64,000 bases of DNA, taken from positions 63,461 through 127,460 of the forward strand of contig BEXV01000008.1 in NCBI GenBank assembly GCA_003118195.1, written 5' to 3'. Of the stretch, positions 59,561-64,000 are shown piece after piece. The DNA is from Hemicentrotus pulcherrimus (taxonomy: Eukaryota > Echinodermata > Echinoidea > Camarodonta > Strongylocentrotidae). Numbering within the stretch: position 1 is the stretch's first letter; each line of letters opens with the position of its first letter. Made by a program: the position numbers and the translations under genes. A model generated the notes under the pieces. That model was given only the letters and a program-made list of their open reading frames with translations. It did not search any database and was not told the origin of the DNA.

Positions 59561-62500
59561 CATCGTGGTGTTATGACAAAGACTTTTCCATCTCAAACAA
59601 TATAGCTAATATATAAGAAGGTGAAGGCGTTAGGAGTAATGATTGCTGAAAGTAAGCCTACGATATCCTTAAAATTGTAAAGCAGACAGTGGTAGAACTT
59701 TTATCAACATCCTTGCGAGAAACTAGGAAATGCTTTTCATGTGGATGACAAAGTGTGAGGCTTTAGATCAGTCCACATTATATTTTAAACTTTCTTGTCG
59801 AAATGAGTCAAAGTTATTGTATTCACATAGAATATTCTTTTTGATTCCAACAGCCTAGTGATTTTTCAAAACCAGGAGTATAATACATACATGTTTATTG
59901 CCCTTTGTACTAAAAGTTTTCGTGCCGCCCAGTATCATATAATTAGTCTCTAACAGCATTGCAGTCTCGTGTATCATAACTAATTCAATCAGATCCATTC
60001 ATTTATTGGATGATAACAAAATAAATCAAAAGTTGTATGCTTTATGACCATACAATTAAACTAAACCAGGGGTCAAAATGCTTAATAATTCTTTGCAATG
60101 AAGCTAAAACAGAACCCGGTAAAAGCTACGTAGTAATGTGCATGATTACGAAAATCTGTAAAATATTATACAGCGTTAAGAGTTGTACACTATAAATAAT
60201 TTTGAATTACCTTAACTTATAACCGTATGATGCAAAATCATGATATTAGTATCAAAAAAAATATGCGTTACTGCGTAATGTTGTCTTATTTCGTCATACC
60301 TTAAACGACCATAGCAAACAAGATGTAAAACTTGTAGTAATAAAACACAATTCTTACGAATGTCATTTTCGAGCATAATATTTTGAATTGCGTTTGTAAC
60401 CTGCATGCTCCTGATTATTTGGCTACACATTAAATTCATACGAGGTATTGTGTGGTGTTTCAATGATTTATGATAACTGTATTTGAAAACCATTTTGATG
60501 TTTATCCAAAGCTCAAAATTAATTTACTTAAATGAACCCATGGCCCTGATGTCCTTGTACACAGAAGCTGTCATTTCTATATAACAGCCTCTGGAAATCA
60601 AAGTGTCAAAGTTAATTTTTAACCCACGTATGGAATGAATTATTATAAACAATTTATTACTATTAAATATAGCTTATGTTTGTCTCTTTGAAAGAAAGGT
60701 CGAAAGTTTTTTTGGAATAATTTTGTTATAATTCTCTTTTGTTTTAGTACACTTTCTTTGATCCGTTTTGACTACAGACCGTTATTGCCCCCACGACCCA
60801 GTTGGTCTACCTTTTCGTGACATTCACGAAAAAAAGAGCGAAATATGTTCTGTATCCTTGGTAACCATGGTTGACGGGCTGGCATTGTTTTTGATTGGCA
60901 GAATAGAGTAAGCCTGATGTCGGCAGGACCACATCTGCCAGCCTATCTCAGGCAAGAGCGAGTGCTTCTCCTCGCGTCGCCCCAAAACGTCGGGGTCCCC
61001 ATCCGTCAGCACTAGCACCGAGGGGTCAGTAAGTAATACCAGTACGGGTTCACGTAGCTGATGGATGTAGAATTGGTTCGAAACCCGATATCGCTCTCTG
61101 GAAATACTAAGCACCATTCATGAGCTCTCTCTTTCAAAATAAAAATATAGACGAAGAAAAAAAAATAGGAGAGAAAATAAAACAGAGAGAAAGAACCCTG
61201 GTCCTGGGATTAAGGATTTTGAGAGGAGTTTGGCTGATAGGGAGTCGGTAAAGGGAAAGGAGAGAGGGTGGAGAGTGAACCCAGGTCCACCGTTCTGGGA
61301 TTTAGGACCCTGTGCTAATTGCTTACACCTTTACACCGATCTGTATGACTGGGTCTATAGTCAACGCGCTGTGAGACTGTGCGCTCAGGGAGTATATGAG
61401 CTTTAAGTTGTGATGGAGCATAATCCATACCATTCTATAGACACGGTTTTCACCTATTTGACATCATTGATTGCCCTATCGTGTCCGCCCATATGTCATG
61501 CCCCAAATAGATATCTTCAATTTCTTGTCCTTTTCCAACGTTCCAGATCTGCTTGTGTGAGTGAAACGGGAGCTTGGGCATATCATGCAAATATCACTGC
61601 ATTATATCTATCGTGTCAGGATGGTGCAAAACGAGAGAAAGAGAGAGAAAAAGAAAGTGCTAAAATATGGAGCTGACTTCCAACGAACTAAATTCCACAT
61701 GGGACTGACAAAGAGTGAGTGTGAATGAATAAGGATGATGAAGTTGAATATCTTTAGATCAGGAGAAGCCAACTGTCCATTATCCACATCCATTTTTCTT
61801 CTTTTTGGAATTCCGCCCCCAACGACAGGTCACACAGCTAGTCGGTCATTATTGTGTGCAGGCCGTAAATATCTGAGCCAATGCCGTTTATGAATACTAA
61901 GAAAGATGAGCTATATGTTAATCGTCACTCATTACTACATGTTATTCTATTTTACAGTATGATTGATATCACTATCATTATTATAGACGAACAGAGCAGT
62001 TTTATAATGTTGAATTGGATTGATCAGGATGATTCGGTAACAAAGAAAAACAAGCTACAGAACACTCGAATATGTAAGATATGGCCCTATGTAAGAAAAA
62101 CGGTACTGTAAAGCCCCCCCCCCCTAGTTTCCCATTTTCTAATTGAAAAAAAGCATAGTTTTAATAACTCTTTAGAATTAGAAGTATTTCATAACAACTA
62201 AGAACTCTTTGTACATTCAATCCCTAGAAAACGATGGATAAGTATCCAGCATGACAGGAAGATAGAAAAAATCAGGATATTTAATGCTACCTGTTATGTT
62301 CTAGCCTTTTAAAATGACCACACTTTCTTATAGTAAAACTAAATATTCTCATTAAGATAGAACTCTTCGTCAGCAAATTTGTACATGATGTAAGTATATA
62401 TTTTTAGCAATTTTCTCGTAAGCAACTTTCCATTCCTTATCATAAATAAATCAAAATAAGTATTCTATACAACCTCAAATAGAACTAATTAAAGATAAAT

Positions 62501-62571
62501 TCTTTTCTTAGAAGGTTTTTGTTTCCTTCAGTGGGGACGTATCGATGGATTACTATACTGAATATAATAGA
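59561..62571. other. DNA between the two family G copies
   Basis: AT-rich to about 60840, then a GC-richer patch at 60880-61090, a purine-rich stretch at 61140-61280 and AT-rich DNA again. Two related segments (AACCCTGGTCCTGGGATT at about 61195 and AACCCAGGTCCACCGTTCTGGGATT at about 61279) suggest a short local duplication. A 12-base C run lies at 62114-62125. Frames reach 97 codons (60824-61117 minus) and have no domain. Confidence 0.48.
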
Positions 62572-63122
62572 TCACATGACAAATATTTTTCAAACTAACA
62601 TTTATTTTATATTAAACAAATCTTCAATACAAAATTTACATTTTATCTCATAAATTCTTTACTTTAATAAATTCTGGATTTTCTTCCACGTTATACCTAT
62701 CTTAAACAAGCTTGAGAAGTACCTTGGCCCTCTATAAAAAGCAATTAATTTCACATTTACTTAAAATTTGGGATTATCAACCGAAACGTAACCATAAAAT
62801 CTCAAGATGACTTGCGTGCATGAGAAGCATTTCAGCAAGTGGACATGAACTATGGATTATGTACCTCAACTGTTTATTATGTTAATCCTGGCGTATCAAG
62901 TTGTCTATGACATTTGAAAATCAAAGGTTGTGAAAGTGTTGAATTACAAATGTGAATGAGAATAAATTAAAAATCCCTGAAAATGTTGAAGGAAATGACT
63001 TTATAAGGACAAACTAATATTAAATACGTAGGAACTAAGTAGGAAAACCGTTTAAATATAATCATGAATATTGCAGTTATTATCTGTGTCATTGACGCCA
63101 TGGATATTTTTTAAATAAATCT
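62572..63122 (+). repeat. Dispersed repeat family G, copy 2
   Basis: A direct-orientation relative of 58978-59560. The shared blocks lie at 62770-62787, 62805-62818 and 62926-62945. Alignment fades at both ends (around TCACATGACAAATATT at the start and CCATGGATATTTT near 63100), so borders are approximate. It has no coding capacity. The conserved islands are better preserved than the DNA between them. Confidence 0.75.
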
Positions 63123-64000
63123 TTTTAATGTAATTTCTTTGTTCCTTTTTTGTTGGTGTTTTATTTTCATATTTTGCATTCAGAACGGAGAGGAGAATTG
63201 CCTTTGAACCGCAGATGAAGTAATTTCGATTCAATTATTTCCCCTCAATCGCTCACCATGACCTCCAAGTAGACATGAAAATACCTGGTTGTTTTAGATG
63301 CAAACGTCGACATGGTTAAGTTGAAATTCCCAAACCGAGAAAGTTCAAGAGGAAAACCACACAGCTTTTAAAAGTTTACGGCCCGACTCGAGAGCTGTAT
63401 CGACACAACGGCCCCTAGCGCTTTACATCGTTCAAGAACCCTCAAACAGGTCTCAGCTTCCCTATCAGTCCCACGTACCGAGTTTGTAGTGGGGTACTTC
63501 TCCCCTGCCTCTGCGGGATCGGGCTACGTGAATAAGACCCTGCGTTGCGCCATGACGAGCCGCCTGGAGTACCGACTCGTTTCCGTTCGGGTCGGTCGGG
63601 GATAAGGTCTCGGTAAAATGAGCTATATCAATGGACTAGATAAACATATAATATCTCTTAGCTCCGTAAGCATGACTCTTGATCAGGGAACAATACACCT
63701 AGAGTGATACAGACAGAAGACACTGATATTTCATGGGAGGAAAAGTCAGGAACTCGGAGGAATGAACGAAATACCTACTCCATACTGTAAAAAGGTGTGT
63801 TAAGTCGCGTTGGTTGATCACGCCCGAGTTCCTACTGGTCATCACAAAGCGAGCTCTAGGCTACGCTACTGATATTCTTTTTGATCATTATTACTCCACC
63901 CTGTGGATGATGGCTCTTCAACAAGTAAATGGAGATTATTCCCTGAAACTAAAGCACGTATATGATGCACGAAATACGCAAGTGCTTCCGACATAGTTTG
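63123..64000. other. Unique DNA with a GC-rich patch at the window end
   Basis: The patch 63380-63620 is GC- and CpG-rich (for example CGGTCGGGGATAAG). It is followed by a 60-codon plus-strand frame (63814-63996) that is open near the window edge and unrecognised. A gene could begin beyond the window, but nothing here demonstrates one. Confidence 0.42.

Overview
This window reads as non-coding nuclear DNA of an animal. It is AT-rich overall, with very long (GA)n microsatellites, tRNA-derived SINEs with (AAAC)n tails, short TIR and foldback (MITE-like) elements, single-base N calls in poly-G runs, and two assembly gaps (441 and 618 N). No operon, Shine-Dalgarno context, long ORF, rRNA, CRISPR array or prokaryotic mobile element is visible. 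A marine invertebrate, perhaps an echinoderm such as a sea urchin, is my inference from the (GA)n density and the look of the SINE and LINE-tail sequences. It is not proven by anything in the window.

I found no protein-coding gene I can support. The open reading frames are short, overlap on both strands, lie in low-complexity tracts or cross N gaps, and none shows a recognisable domain, conserved motif or convincing exon-intron pattern. The window may be intergenic or lie within a large intron. Short exons could still be hidden, because they cannot be recognised without transcripts or homology searches.

Layout. 1-6.5 kb: several large (GA)n tracts and two inverted copies of one short transposon-like element (2795-3129 and 6162-6540), plus a 98-bp tandem duplication. 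6.5-12.1 kb: mostly unique DNA, a 326-bp foldback element (9672-9997) and the first gap. 12.2-12.7 kb: a 490-bp MITE with 23-bp terminal inverted repeats. 12.7-23.9 kb: mostly AT-rich unique DNA with a probable LINE 3' tail at 20.8 kb. 23.9-24.9 kb: a GA tract and a complete tRNA-derived SINE. 29-30.2 kb: a dense microsatellite cluster with a 112-bp palindromic insert. 30.9-37 kb: CT and GA tracts separated by AT-rich DNA. 37.8-38.05 kb: a 168-bp hairpin. 46.3 kb: a second SINE of the same family, invaded by (TA)n. 47.55 kb: a very strong GC-rich nested hairpin. 53.7 kb: the second gap. 58-63.1 kb: trinucleotide repeats, then two direct copies of a 550-580-bp AT-rich sequence 3.6 kb apart.

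Nothing in the window acts as a multi-gene system. Its interest lies in several small, apparently non-autonomous, structure-forming repeats, two of which occur more than once here. Several may be undescribed families, which only a repeat-library search can settle.
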